From an uncultured Prevotellaceae bacterium (GTDB lineage: Bacteria; Bacteroidota; Bacteroidia; Bacteroidales; Bacteroidaceae), in NCBI GenBank assembly GCA_900319385.1, contig ONOG01000013.1, positions 1-58,419 of the forward strand: 58,419 nucleotides of DNA, read 5' to 3'. Below, in pieces: positions 16,778-25,890 of this stretch. The notes beneath the pieces are model-generated. The model was not told the DNA's origin and did no database searches. It saw only the letters and a program-made list of their open reading frames with translations. The position numbers were made by a program, and so were the translations under genes. Positions within the stretch are counted from its first letter, which is position 1; each line of letters opens with the position of its first letter.

Positions 16778-18298
16778 TTATTGGTGCTCGGCACGCAGCA
16801 GGTCGTTCACCGTCTTGACGGGATTGAAGGTCGAGAGGGGAACTTCGACGAAGATGGTGTTCCAGTCGCTCATGGCACCATTCCAAAGTCCTGGCAACTC
16901 GAGAGCCTTGAGTTCGCGACCATCTTTCGACTTCGAGGAAATGAAAGCCGTCTGTGGATCGACAAATTTGCGGAGGTCGTAGGCTTCGCCCTTATAATTC
17001 TTAAGGCCACAGACAAGGTCAACGGGGTTGAAGTGGGTGCCGCTCTCGAACATCTTCACATAATCGGCATTCTGCTTGTCGATTTGCGAACTTTCGAGAA
17101 TCTGTAGCGAGATGGTGCCGTCCTGATTATAGACGAGGAACGGTCCTCCTCCAGGTTCGCCCACATTCTTCACCATGCCGCAGACGCGGATGGGGCGGTC
17201 GAGCTTCGACTTCATGTAGATGACCAGGTCGGCATCCTCCAAATACTTGATTTGTGGGTTGCGTACACCGAGGTCGTCGCGCATAAACCGGATGATACCC
17301 TCGAGCTGGGCGTGGGTGTATTCGCCGCTTTCGAGCAGTTCCATATACTCGAACATCTTGTGCTGAAGCGTGATGAGCACGCCTGCGATGAGTTGCTTGT
17401 ACGTCACCGTGTCGTCCTTCATACGGTCGGGCACCACATTGTCGATGTTCTTGATGAATACCACATCGGCGTCGAGGTCGTTCAGGTTCTCAATCAGGGC
17501 ACCATGACCACCTGGGCGGAACAGCAGCTGGCCGTCGCTCGTGCGGAAGGGTTCGTTGTCGGCCGTGGCAGCAATCGTGTCGGTCGAAGGTTTCTGCTCC
17601 GAGAAGCTGATGTTGTAGCGTACACCGAACTTCTGCTCATACTTCGGCACCTCGTTCTTGACCAAGGTCTCAAACAGCTCGCGGTGTTCGGGCGATACGG
17701 TGAAGTGGATGTTCACCTCGCCATTGGCAGCTGCATAGAGTGCACCCTCCACCAGATGTTCCTCGACCGGTGTGCGAGCTCCCTCGTCGTAGTTGTGGAA
17801 GAGCAGCAAGCCTTTGGGCAGGTGGCCATAGTTGAGCCCCTTCTCCAAGAGCAGATTCTCGACGATGGGTTTGTACTGTCCCTCCATCTTCAACTCGTCA
17901 ATGCCTTTTCCTTCGTTCTTCAGACAAGCCTGGTTGAGTTGGTCGAAGAAAGCAAATTGGTGGATATGGCTGAAGAAGTTGCGCATGAAGTCGTTGTCGG
18001 GTTCATTGGCCGTTCCGTCGAGAAAGGCAAACAAATCTTTGAACATTCGGCTGGCAGCACCGCTGGCAGGGACGAACTTCAGCACCTTCCCCTCACGTCC
18101 CAGATATTTCTTCCAGGCCTTGATATAGTTTGCCTGTTCCTTCTGAGTGGGGATGGTGATGCCCTGTTTCGGCGATGCAGCGCCGGCAAGTTTCAAGTAC
18201 GGGAATCCGGTGCGGAAGGATTCCATTTGTGCGTTGACTTGTTCTTCCGAGATGCCTTTCCGCTTCAGCAACTCCTTGTCTTGTGCATTCAACAACAT
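16778..18298 (-). CDS. DUF4301 family protein
   Basis: A 506-residue protein recognised as the Bacteroidetes DUF4301 family. It contains FVPASGAASRMFKDL near residue 75, a nucleotidyltransferase-like glycine loop, as well as LFRPGGHGALIENLNDLDADVVFIKNIDN and GMVKNVGEPGGGPF. These resemble the sugar-1-phosphate uridylyltransferase fold, so an NTP-sugar role is plausible but unproven. Length is normal for the family. The promoter (-7 at 18341-18348, -33 at 18369-18371) is divergent from relA and shares the same short region. It is convergent with the 15410 membrane protein across the 16667 hairpin. Confidence 0.8.
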   Translation of the reverse strand: MLLNAQDKELLKRKGISEEQVNAQMESFRTGFPYLKLAGAASPKQGITIPTQKEQANYIKAWKKYLGREGKVLKFVPASGAASRMFKDLFAFLDGTANEPDNDFMRNFFSHIHQFAFFDQLNQACLKNEGKGIDELKMEGQYKPIVENLLLEKGLNYGHLPKGLLLFHNYDEGARTPVEEHLVEGALYAAANGEVNIHFTVSPEHRELFETLVKNEVPKYEQKFGVRYNISFSEQKPSTDTIAATADNEPFRTSDGQLLFRPGGHGALIENLNDLDADVVFIKNIDNVVPDRMKDDTVTYKQLIAGVLITLQHKMFEYMELLESGEYTHAQLEGIIRFMRDDLGVRNPQIKYLEDADLVIYMKSKLDRPIRVCGMVKNVGEPGGGPFLVYNQDGTISLQILESSQIDKQNADYVKMFESGTHFNPVDLVCGLKNYKGEAYDLRKFVDPQTAFISSKSKDGRELKALELPGLWNGAMSDWNTIFVEVPLSTFNPVKTVNDLLRAEHQ

Positions 18299-18340
18299 GG
18301 TGATATAGTTTTACTAAATAACAAAGTACATTCTACGCCC

Positions 18341-18371
18341 CAAAATTACAAATAATTTCGTTTTCTTGCAA
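18341..18371 (-). promoter_or_regulatory. Promoter of the DUF4301 gene
   Basis: CAAAATTA at 18341-18348 (TAATTTTG on the minus strand), a 20-bp spacer, then CAA at 18369-18371 (TTG on the minus strand). Confidence 0.65.
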
Positions 18372-18399
18372 CATTCCTTCCGATATTTTTTTAACTTTG
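18366..18399 (+). promoter_or_regulatory. Promoter of relA
   Basis: TAACTTTG at 18392-18399 lies 19 nt before the ATG. TTG at 18366-18368 is a possible -33 element, with a rather long 23-bp spacer. It forms a TTGCAA palindrome with the -33 element of the divergent DUF4301 promoter. Confidence 0.6.
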
Positions 18400-18418
18400 C
18401 GGAAAATTTATCACGAAC

Positions 18419-20617
18419 ATGGACGAAAGGACAGAAATACAGCAGGCGTTCGAACGCTTGAAGTCGTTGACCGCCGACACTCTCTCAGCCGACGACCTCT
18501 GCAAGGTGGAAGCCGCATTGAACGCAACGCTGGAGCAAACGCAAGCGCTCAACCGAGGCATCTTCGACCTGAATCCCCTGCTTTTTGATTTGCAGACAGC
18601 AGCCATTTGTGCCGAGGAAATCGGGCTCAACCGTGCCAGCATCCTCAGCATTCTGCTCGGCAATGTCGCCTGTGGCGAGGAGGAACGTGTGCCATGGGCA
18701 CGGCGCGAGTTTGGCGACGACGTGGCGAACATACTCAAAGGTATCGCGCGCGTGCGAGAGCTCTATGCCCGAGACACCAGCATAGAAACCGAAACCTTCC
18801 GCGACCTTCTCCTCTCCTTTGCCGAGGATATGCGCGTCATCTTTGTCATCATTGCCGCCTGTGTAAACCTCATGCGGCAAATCAAAGACCGCGGCACCGA
18901 CGAGGCACGCCAACGTGTGGCCACCGAAGCAGCCAAACTCTATGCCCCGCTGGCTCATAAACTCGGTCTTTACCTCATCAAATCCGAACTCGAAGACCTC
19001 TCGCTCAAGTACCTTGACCACGATGTTTACTACATGATCAAGGACAAACTCAACGAAACCAAACGTTCGCGCGACCTCTACATCGCCAATTTCATACGTC
19101 CTGTCGAGCAGAAACTTCAAGCCGCCGGCCTCCGTTTCCACATGAAAGGCCGCACAAAGAGCATCCACTCCATCTGGCAGAAGATGCAGAAGCAGCGTTG
19201 TGCCTTCGAGGGCATCTACGACCTCTTTGCCATCCGAATCATCCTCGACAGCCCTCCAGAGCGTGAGAAGCAAGACTGCTGGCAAGCCTTCTCCATCATC
19301 ACCGACATGTACACCCCCAACCCCAAGCGCCTGCGCGACTGGCTCTCCGTACCCAAATCCAACGGCTACGAGAGCCTGCATATCACAGTCATGGGCCCTG
19401 AAGGCCGGTGGGTGGAAGTACAGATTCGTACCGAGCGGATGGACGAAATCGCCGAACGAGGCCTTGCTGCCCACTGGCGTTACAAGGGGGTGCGCGACAG
19501 CGGGGCGAAGCTCGAAGCCTGGCTCACCGACATCCGTTCCGCCCTCGAAGCACAAGCCACCAGCGAAGACAGCATCGAGGATCAGTTCAAGGTCGATCTC
19601 TACAGCGACGAAGTCTTCGTCTTCACACCCAAGGGCGACCTCTTCAAGTTTCCCAAAGGTGCCACGGTGCTCGACTTCGCCTATCGCATCCACACCAACG
19701 TTGGTAGCCATTGCAGCGGTGCACGCATCAACGGCAAGAACGTGCCCCTGCGCACACGCCTCCAGAGCGGCGACCAGGTTGACATACTCACCCATCCCAG
19801 CCAAACCCCCAAGCGCGACTGGCTTTCCATTGCCGTCACCCCCAAGGCGCGTTCAAAGATACGTCAGCAGCTCGCCGAGCAAGCCACACACCAGACACAG
19901 TTTGCCCGCGAAACCCTTGAACGTCGGATGAAGAACCGAAAGGTTGACTATGACGAGGCGCTCATGATGCGACTCATCAAGCGTCTCGGCTACAAACACG
20001 TCACCGACTTCTACCAAGCCATCAGTACATCCACGCTCGATGTCAACGAGTTCATCGACCGATATGTCGAACAACAACGTCGCGACCGTGGCGAACTGAT
20101 TGATACCACTGCCAGCCACAGTGCCGGCGAATATGTCCAGACATTCAACGAACCCGAAAGCACTCACAGCAAAGATGTCCTCGTGCTTGACCAGAATATT
20201 AAGGGTGTTGACTATTCCATGGCTCGTTGCTGCAACCCCATCTACGGCGACAACGTCTTCGGTTTCGTCACCGCCGGCCGCGGTATCAAGATACACCGTG
20301 CCGACTGTCCCAACGCCCGACGCCTGCGTGAGCAGATGCCCTACCGAGTCATTCCTGCACGCTGGGCAGGCAAGGGAAGCAGCCTCTATCCGGTCAACCT
20401 CCGCATCGTGGGCAACGACGACATCGGCATTGTCAACAACATCACCTCCATCATTTCGAAAGAGCAGAACGTTCAGCTCCGCTCGATTGACATCCGTTCG
20501 AGCGAAGACGGCCTCTTTGCCGGCAACCTCACCTTGCAACTCGACGACCTCAACAAGCTCAAGCTGCTCATCAAGAAGCTTCAGGGAGTGAAGGGCGTTA
20601 AGAACGTCAGCCGATAA
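18419..20617 (+). CDS. relA: RelA-type (p)ppGpp synthetase with degenerate HD domain
   Basis: A 732-residue long RSH protein making the alarmone (p)ppGpp. The order is pseudo-HD domain (1-190), synthetase (about 215-360, with GRTKSIHSIWQKM and NGYESLHITV), TGS (about 395-460, VFVFTPKGDLFKFP), helical and zinc-finger regions (MARCCNPIYGD, HRADCPNA) and a C-terminal ACT domain. The hydrolase motif HDxxED is replaced by GNVACGE, and the later ADRLHNMR-type motif by ACVNLMRQ, so ppGpp hydrolysis should be absent. This makes it RelA-like; a separate bifunctional Rel/SpoT should exist elsewhere. The TGS and ACT domains imply ribosome- and tRNA-dependent control. Confidence 0.92.
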   Translation: MDERTEIQQAFERLKSLTADTLSADDLCKVEAALNATLEQTQALNRGIFDLNPLLFDLQTAAICAEEIGLNRASILSILLGNVACGEEERVPWARREFGDDVANILKGIARVRELYARDTSIETETFRDLLLSFAEDMRVIFVIIAACVNLMRQIKDRGTDEARQRVATEAAKLYAPLAHKLGLYLIKSELEDLSLKYLDHDVYYMIKDKLNETKRSRDLYIANFIRPVEQKLQAAGLRFHMKGRTKSIHSIWQKMQKQRCAFEGIYDLFAIRIILDSPPEREKQDCWQAFSIITDMYTPNPKRLRDWLSVPKSNGYESLHITVMGPEGRWVEVQIRTERMDEIAERGLAAHWRYKGVRDSGAKLEAWLTDIRSALEAQATSEDSIEDQFKVDLYSDEVFVFTPKGDLFKFPKGATVLDFAYRIHTNVGSHCSGARINGKNVPLRTRLQSGDQVDILTHPSQTPKRDWLSIAVTPKARSKIRQQLAEQATHQTQFARETLERRMKNRKVDYDEALMMRLIKRLGYKHVTDFYQAISTSTLDVNEFIDRYVEQQRRDRGELIDTTASHSAGEYVQTFNEPESTHSKDVLVLDQNIKGVDYSMARCCNPIYGDNVFGFVTAGRGIKIHRADCPNARRLREQMPYRVIPARWAGKGSSLYPVNLRIVGNDDIGIVNNITSIISKEQNVQLRSIDIRSSEDGLFAGNLTLQLDDLNKLKLLIKKLQGVKGVKNVSR

Positions 20618-20626
20618 AGCATTGAA

Positions 20627-20688
20627 TGTTTAGAGGTTAGTGTTTAGAGTATAGCGTGCTGGCTCTGCTAAACACTAAACTCTAAACA
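20627..20688. repeat. 21-bp near-perfect inverted repeat between relA and rlmH
   Basis: 20627-20647 pairs with 20668-20688 with one mismatch. The arms are built from repeated GTTTAGAG words. A tandem ACTCAAC repeat follows before rlmH. It could attenuate read-through from relA. Confidence 0.7.
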
Positions 20689-20725
20689 CTCAATACTCAA
20701 CACTCAACATTTATATCATTATCGA

Positions 20726-21199
20726 ATGAAGACAACGCTCATCCTCGTTGGAAAGACCACGGACAAGCATATAGCCGCCCTGATCGACGACTACACGAGT
20801 CGCCTGCAGCACTACGCACCGTTTGAAATGACGGTCATCCCAGAGCTGAAGAACACGAAGTCGCTCAGCGAGCAGCAGCAGAAACAGGCAGAAGGCGAAC
20901 TCATCCTACGTCAGCTTCAGCCCTCCGACCATGTCGTCTTGCTCGACGAACGAGGCAAGACCTTTCGCAGTGTCGAACTGGCTGCATGGATGACCAAAAA
21001 GCAGCAGGCAGCTCAGCGCCGCCTCGTGTTCGTCGTCGGAGGGCCCTATGGCTTCTCCGAAGATGTTTACCGCCGCGCCAACGAACAGCTCAGCCTTTCG
21101 CCCATGACGTTCTCCCATCAGATGGTGCGCCTCGTGTTTGTCGAGCAACTCTACCGAGCACACACCATCATCAAGGGTGAGCCTTATCACCACGAGTGA
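20726..21199 (+). CDS. rlmH: 23S rRNA (pseudouridine1915-N3)-methyltransferase
   Basis: A 157-residue SPOUT-class methyltransferase that methylates pseudouridine 1915 in helix 69 of 23S rRNA on assembled ribosomes. It has the typical start (TLILVGKT), the SAM-binding trefoil knot (FVVGGPYGFSEDVYRRAN) and the C-terminal SPMTFSHQMVRLVFVEQLYRAHTIIKGEPYHHE block, which carries catalytic and RNA-contacting residues and ends at the family's conserved terminus. Length matches the norm (E. coli 155). It follows relA by 108 nt across an inverted repeat, so it may be partly co-transcribed. A hairpin 49 nt downstream, the outer end of repeat element copy A, would end the transcript. Confidence 0.95.
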   Translation: MKTTLILVGKTTDKHIAALIDDYTSRLQHYAPFEMTVIPELKNTKSLSEQQQKQAEGELILRQLQPSDHVVLLDERGKTFRSVELAAWMTKKQQAAQRRLVFVVGGPYGFSEDVYRRANEQLSLSPMTFSHQMVRLVFVEQLYRAHTIIKGEPYHHE

Positions 21200-21247
21200 A
21201 TCATGAAGAGCTGGTTGCAAGTGTCCGAGACACTCTGCCTTTTGCCA

Positions 21248-21911
21248 GGTGCCGAGTTGTTAAAAAAACAAGGAATTTAACATTTCGGCACCCTGTTTTT
21301 GTGGGAGAGATTTGAGCAAAATAGAGTTTTTGACATTGGAAAAACACGAAAAGAAGCGAAAAAAACGGAAAATTGCAACAACGAAAAACACGAAAAAACA
21401 TGAAAAATACAAAAAAATTTGGGTGAAAAGTCCAAAATCTTGAAACGCCGATTGTCGTAGGGGCGGGTTTCAATGCCCGCCCGATCAGGCGAAGCCTGAA
21501 AACGCACCCACTCCGGTTGACGCCTCTGCCGTCGAGGGCGGGCTTGGAACCCCGCCCCTACAATGGTTGCCTTTTGTCTGCCGACAGACGGTCGGCAGTG
21601 CGCCGACCAACTGTCCGCAAAGCGCCGACATACCTGTCCTTTGTCCGCCGTCTGAGCGTCGGCAGACCGCCGTCTGACGGTCGGCAAAGCGCCGTTTACT
21701 GATAGTTTTGAGTGCCGTTTGCCGACAGCCAGACGGCGCTTTGCCGACGGCGAAACGGCGCTTTGCCGACAACACATCTGCAATGGGCCGTTCGGCAGCC
21801 TCCGTTTGGTGCTCTGTGCTTGCGTTATTTGCGGGCGAAGAGTCGGCTGCTGACTTTTACGCGATTCTCAGACGATGACTATGACAACGCGAAGTTAACA
21901 AAATAGCAACT
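21248..21911 (-). repeat. Large non-coding element, copy A (minus orientation)
   Basis: 653 bp (21259-21911) aligns end to end with 32460-33113 in the opposite orientation, and with 54678-55226. Read on the minus strand the order is: a conserved end with TGAGAATCGCGTAAAAGTCAG; an array of TCGGC/GCCGA words (on the plus strand at 21601, 21623, 21658, 21680, 21720, 21742, 21764); GGGGCGGG/CCCGCCCC hairpins; an A-tract-rich segment; a CTCTCCCACAAAAA block; and a terminal hairpin GGTGCCGA/TCGGCACC (21248-21292). No open frame is conserved between copies. The terminal hairpin probably terminates rlmH. Confidence 0.88.
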
Positions 21912-22163
21912 ATGAACCATCCCACTGATACCCCTTCCATTGATAATTCTCTGTGAAGGATATTGTGTTTCATTGTGCTATATTGTCATTTCTTCGCCGC
22001 CGAAGTCATTCTTTTGTGCTCTCAACGATTGCTTTTGGGGATAGAATCAATTTATTTTGGCTGCACGATGCTAATTTTGTGTGACAGATGACAAGTTTTT
22101 CTGCGATTTTCCATATCTTTGCGAGAAAATTTATCTTTTAACTATTAATTCTTAATTTTTCAG
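21912..22163 (+). promoter_or_regulatory. valS upstream region
   Basis: TATCTTTG at 22114-22121 is a good -7 box, 42 nt before the valS ATG; no convincing TTG is placed for -33. The leader contains an AT-rich TTAACTATTAATTC stretch like those before nagB and elsewhere. I see no T-box-like structure or other riboswitch. Confidence 0.55.
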
Positions 22164-24872
22164 ATGGAATTAGCCTCGAAATACTCGCCTGCTGAGGTGG
22201 AAGGGAAGTGGTATGATTACTGGGAGCAGCACAAACTGTTCGCTTCGAAACCCGATGGTCGTGAACCTTACACCATCGTCATTCCGCCACCCAACGTGAC
22301 GGGTGTGCTCCATATGGGGCACATGCTCAACAATACAATTCAGGACATCCTGGTGCGCAAGGCTCGCATGGACGGCAAGAATGCCTGCTGGGTGCCTGGC
22401 ACCGACCATGCCTCGATTGCCACCGAAGCCAAGGTGGTGAACAAACTGGCGAAAGAGGGTATCAAGAAGCGTGACCTGAGCCGTGAACAGTTTCTCGAAC
22501 ATGCTTGGTCGTGGACGCATCAGTATGGTGGCATCATCCTCAAGCAGTTGCGTCGTCTGGGTGCTTCGTGCGACTGGGATCGCACAGCCTTTACGATGGA
22601 CGAAAAGCGCTCGGAGAGTGTGATTCGTGTATTTGTTGACCTCTACCGCAAGGGACTCATCTACCGTGGTTTGCGCATGGTGAACTGGGACCCGAAGGCA
22701 CAGACGGTGCTCTCGACCGAGGAAGTCATCTACAGGGAGGAGCAGTCGAAGCTGTACTATCTGAAGTATTACGTGGCTGGCAACGTGAGCCTGTCGGGCA
22801 TCGCGGGCATGTCGGAGGAAGACGGCAACGTGATCCACAAGGACAGCAAGGGCTACTATGCTGTGGTGGCAACGACCCGTCCGGAAACAATCATGGGCGA
22901 CACGGCGATGTGTATCAACCCGAAGGACCCGAAGAATCAGTGGCTGCGCGGCCGCAAGGTGGTGGTGCCATTGGTGGGCAGGGTGATTCCCGTGATTGAG
23001 GACCGCTACGTGGACATCGAATTTGGTACGGGCTGTCTGAAGGTGACGCCGGCTCACGATGTGAACGACTATAACCTGGGTAAGGCTCACAAGCTGGAAA
23101 CGATTGACATCTTCAACCCCGACGGAACCATCAGCGAGCAGTCGCCCCTGTATGTGGGTATGGATCGCTTCGAGGTGCGCCGTCAGATTGCGAAAGACCT
23201 CGAGGAGGCCGGTTTGCTGGAAAAGGTGGAAGACTATGTGAACAAGGTGGGCTACTCGGAGCGCAACAGCGACACGGCTGTCGAACCACGTCTGTGCATG
23301 CAGTGGTTCCTGTCGATGAAGCATTTTGCCGACATCGCGTTGCCGCCCGTGAAAAACGGCGAGCTGAAGTTCTATCCGTCGAAATATGTGACGACTTATG
23401 TCAACTGGCTGGAGAACATTCAGGACTGGTGCATCAGTCGCCAGCTCTGGTGGGGACATCGCATCCCTGCTTACTTCTTGCCGGCAAAAGAGGGCGAGGA
23501 GGAGCGCTTCGTGGTGGCCATGACGAAGGAAGAGGCTCTGGAAGAGGCACACAAGTTGCCTGGCATGGAGCACTTGACGATGGACGACCTCAGACAGGAT
23601 GAGGATGCACTGGACACGTGGTTCTCGTCGTGGCTGTGGCCCGTCTCGCTCTTTGATGGCATCAACAACCCAGGCAACGAGGAAATCAACTATTACTATC
23701 CGACGAGCGTGCTGGTGACGGCACCCGACATCATCTTCTTCTGGGTGGCACGCATGATTATGGCAGGCTACGAATACATGGGGAAGATGCCGTTCCGAAG
23801 CGTCTATTTCACCGGTGTGGTGCGCGACAAACTGGGACGGAAAATGTCGAAGAGTCTTGGCAATTCGCCCGATCCCCTGCTGCTGATCGACCAGTACGGC
23901 GCCGACGGTGTGCGCATGGGTATGCTGCTCAGTGCTCCGGCTGGCAACGACATCTTGTTCGACGAAAAGCTGTGCCAGAATGGTATGGCATTCTGCAACA
24001 AGATATGGAATGCCTTCCGACTCTGTCAGGGTTGGGAGCAGGCAGATATTCCGCAACCAGACAGTTCGCGTCGCGCCATCGAATGGTTCGATGCCCAGCT
24101 GAAGGCTGCTTACGCAGAGATTGAGGACCACTACAAGAAGTTCCGTCTGTCGGATGCCCTGATGTCGGTATTCAAACTCTTCACCGACGAATTCTCGGGC
24201 TGGTATCTCGAAATGGTGAAACCTGCCTACCAGCAGCCCATCGACCGCGAAACTTACGCCCAGACACTGCGCTTCTTCGATGTGCTGATGAAACTGGTTC
24301 ATCCCTTCATGCCGTTCATCACCGAGGAAATCTGGCAGCACATCTACGAGCGTCACGAAGGCGACAGCATCATGACCGAAAGTCTGCACATGGAGGCTCC
24401 AACACGTGAGGATTTGAAGCTCATCAGCAACGTGAACGTGATGAAGCAGATGGTGCAGGGCGTACGTGCAGTGCGCAATGCAAAGAACATCGCACCGAAG
24501 GAGGCTCTCGTGCTGGAGGTAGTGGGAACCAATCCCGTGCCTGAACTGACGGATTTGGTGGTGAAGATGGCCAACCTGTCTGCCCTGAACATCGTCGGCA
24601 CGAAAGGTGAAGGGTCGAGTGCGTTCCTCGTTGGTACGACCGAATGCGCTGTTCCGCTGGGCAACCTGATTGACACGGAAGCCGAACTGCAGAAGATGGA
24701 GGCAGAACTGAAACACCTCGAAGGCTTCCTGGTGGGCGTGAAGAAGAAACTCAGCAACGAACGCTTTGTGGCCAATGCCCCGGCACAGGTCGTGGAACTG
24801 GAACGTAAGAAGCAGAGCGATGCCGAGACGAAGATCGCCGCACTGAAAGAAAGTATAGTAAAACTGAAATAA
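22164..24872 (+). CDS. valS: Valyl-tRNA synthetase
   Basis: A 902-residue class Ia aminoacyl-tRNA synthetase charging tRNA-Val. The HIGH motif appears as HMGH (50-53, within [16 protein letters not shown]) and the KMSKS motif at 560-564. The CP1 editing domain ([12 protein letters not shown]) hydrolyses Thr-tRNA-Val. The anticodon-binding helical domain and a C-terminal coiled coil ([18 protein letters not shown], and on to [11 protein letters not shown]) close the protein. Length is near the bacterial norm. The gene ends in TAATG, overlapping a possible 30-codon frame. Confidence 0.97.
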   Translation: MELASKYSPAEVEGKWYDYWEQHKLFASKPDGREPYTIVIPPPNVTGVLHMGHMLNNTIQDILVRKARMDGKNACWVPGTDHASIATEAKVVNKLAKEGIKKRDLSREQFLEHAWSWTHQYGGIILKQLRRLGASCDWDRTAFTMDEKRSESVIRVFVDLYRKGLIYRGLRMVNWDPKAQTVLSTEEVIYREEQSKLYYLKYYVAGNVSLSGIAGMSEEDGNVIHKDSKGYYAVVATTRPETIMGDTAMCINPKDPKNQWLRGRKVVVPLVGRVIPVIEDRYVDIEFGTGCLKVTPAHDVNDYNLGKAHKLETIDIFNPDGTISEQSPLYVGMDRFEVRRQIAKDLEEAGLLEKVEDYVNKVGYSERNSDTAVEPRLCMQWFLSMKHFADIALPPVKNGELKFYPSKYVTTYVNWLENIQDWCISRQLWWGHRIPAYFLPAKEGEEERFVVAMTKEEALEEAHKLPGMEHLTMDDLRQDEDALDTWFSSWLWPVSLFDGINNPGNEEINYYYPTSVLVTAPDIIFFWVARMIMAGYEYMGKMPFRSVYFTGVVRDKLGRKMSKSLGNSPDPLLLIDQYGADGVRMGMLLSAPAGNDILFDEKLCQNGMAFCNKIWNAFRLCQGWEQADIPQPDSSRRAIEWFDAQLKAAYAEIEDHYKKFRLSDALMSVFKLFTDEFSGWYLEMVKPAYQQPIDRETYAQTLRFFDVLMKLVHPFMPFITEEIWQHIYERHEGDSIMTESLHMEAPTREDLKLISNVNVMKQMVQGVRAVRNAKNIAPKEALVLEVVGTNPVPELTDLVVKMANLSALNIVGTKGEGSSAFLVGTTECAVPLGNLIDTEAELQKMEAELKHLEGFLVGVKKKLSNERFVANAPAQVVELERKKQSDAETKIAALKESIVKLK

Positions 24873-24964
24873 TGAGAAGTTATAAGAGATTGTTGCACTA
24901 CAACGAACGGCGTGCCATCTACCTGAATCGGCGTCGGTGGCTGGTGTCGGACAATTTCCCCTGA
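24872..24964 (+). CDS. Possible 30-residue basic small protein
   Basis: An ATG overlaps the valS stop (TAATG) and opens a frame of 30 codons ending TGA at 24962-24964. The product starts [14 protein letters not shown] and ends WLVSDNFP, with seven arginines, and matches no family I know. The stop-start overlap would allow re-initiation by ribosomes finishing valS. Against it are the small size, the lack of its own ribosome site, and its position just before a REP-like hairpin. It may be a chance frame. Confidence 0.25.
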   Translation: MRSYKRLLHYNERRAIYLNRRRWLVSDNFP

Positions 24965-24969
24965 AAAAG

Positions 24970-25006
24970 GGAAAGCCTTCCCTCCATCCCCCTCCGATAG
25001 AGGGGG
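24970..25006. repeat. REP-like hairpins between valS and nagB
   Basis: GGGAA...TTCCC (24970-24983) followed by CCCCCTC-CGATA-GAGGGGG (24988-25006). A TTAACTTTTAACTATTAAC repeat lies between these and nagB. Confidence 0.6.
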
Positions 25007-25068
25007 AGTCGCCATACGGCAGCCATATTAACTTTTAACTATTAACTTTTGACTATAAACTTTCAGTT

Positions 25069-25890
25069 ATGCGAGTAATCATAGAAAAAAATTATCTGCA
25101 GATGTCGCAGTGGGCTGCAGATTACGTGATCGCTAAGATCAACGCTTTTCATCCCACAGCAGAGAAACCTTTCGTGCTCGGTCTGCCCACAGGCTCGTCG
25201 CCCATCGGCATGTACCGCGCCCTGATTGAGGCTCACCGCGAAGGACGTGTCTCGTTCAAGTATGTCATCACCTTCAACATGGATGAATACGTCGGACTGC
25301 CCGAGAGCCATCCTGAGTCGTACCACTCGTTCATGTTCACCAACTTCTTCAACTATATCGACATTCCCCGCGAGAACATCCACATCCTCAACGGCAATGC
25401 CAAGGACCTGAAGGCAGAGTGTGCACACTACGAGGAAATGATTGAGGCTGCCGGAGGCATCGACCTCTTCATCGGCGGCATCGGTCCCGACGGCCATATT
25501 GCCTTCAACGAGCCGTTCTCGTCGCTCTCGAGCAAGACCCGTATGAAGACGCTGACCATGGACACACGCATTGCCAACAGCCGATTCTTCGACAACGACG
25601 TTGAGCAAGTGCCCAAGCAGGCTCTGACAGTTGGTGTGGGTACCGTGATGGCTGCCCGCGAGGTGCTCATTCTCTGCTCCGGCCATTCGAAAGCACGTGC
25701 TCTGTGCGCTGCCATCGAAGGTCCCGTCTGCCAGGAATGGACGATCAGCGCCCTGCAGACCCACCGCTTCGGCATCATCGTCTGCGACGAAGCTGCTTGC
25801 GCCGAACTCAAAGTGGCTACCTACAAGTACTTCATCGACAAGGAGCAGATGATTAAGATGATTGAAGACGAAAAGAAACATAAAGATTGA
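25069..25890 (+). CDS. nagB: Glucosamine-6-phosphate deaminase
   Basis: A 273-residue enzyme converting glucosamine-6-phosphate to fructose-6-phosphate and ammonia. Catalytic residues align with E. coli NagB: Asp72 in FNMDEYVG (proton transfer), Asp141 and His143 in [11 protein letters not shown], and Glu148. The phosphate-binding LPTGSSP loop is at 39-45. Length and motif spacing are canonical. It is followed without a gap by an SGNH hydrolase (TGATG overlap), which suggests cotranscription. The pairing fits recycling or use of amino sugars near genes for glycan O-acylation, although that link is inferred from position only. Confidence 0.96.
   Translation: MRVIIEKNYLQMSQWAADYVIAKINAFHPTAEKPFVLGLPTGSSPIGMYRALIEAHREGRVSFKYVITFNMDEYVGLPESHPESYHSFMFTNFFNYIDIPRENIHILNGNAKDLKAECAHYEEMIEAAGGIDLFIGGIGPDGHIAFNEPFSSLSSKTRMKTLTMDTRIANSRFFDNDVEQVPKQALTVGVGTVMAAREVLILCSGHSKARALCAAIEGPVCQEWTISALQTHRFGIIVCDEAACAELKVATYKYFIDKEQMIKMIEDEKKHKD

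Noticed and set aside
21712..21906. 64-codon frame in element copy A, similar to a 69-codon frame in copy B (32450-32659)
   Set aside because: The peptides look alike only because the DNA is repeated. Differences change amino acids freely, and copy C has no counterpart, so there is no sign of protein selection.
21912..22163. T-box or other riboswitch before valS
   Set aside because: No conserved T-box sequence or specifier stem seen; the gap is AT-rich with an ordinary -7 box.
22170..24716. 848-codon open frame antisense to valS
   Set aside because: It mirrors valS codon structure, shows no protein family features and has no promoter; a shadow of a GC-rich conserved gene.
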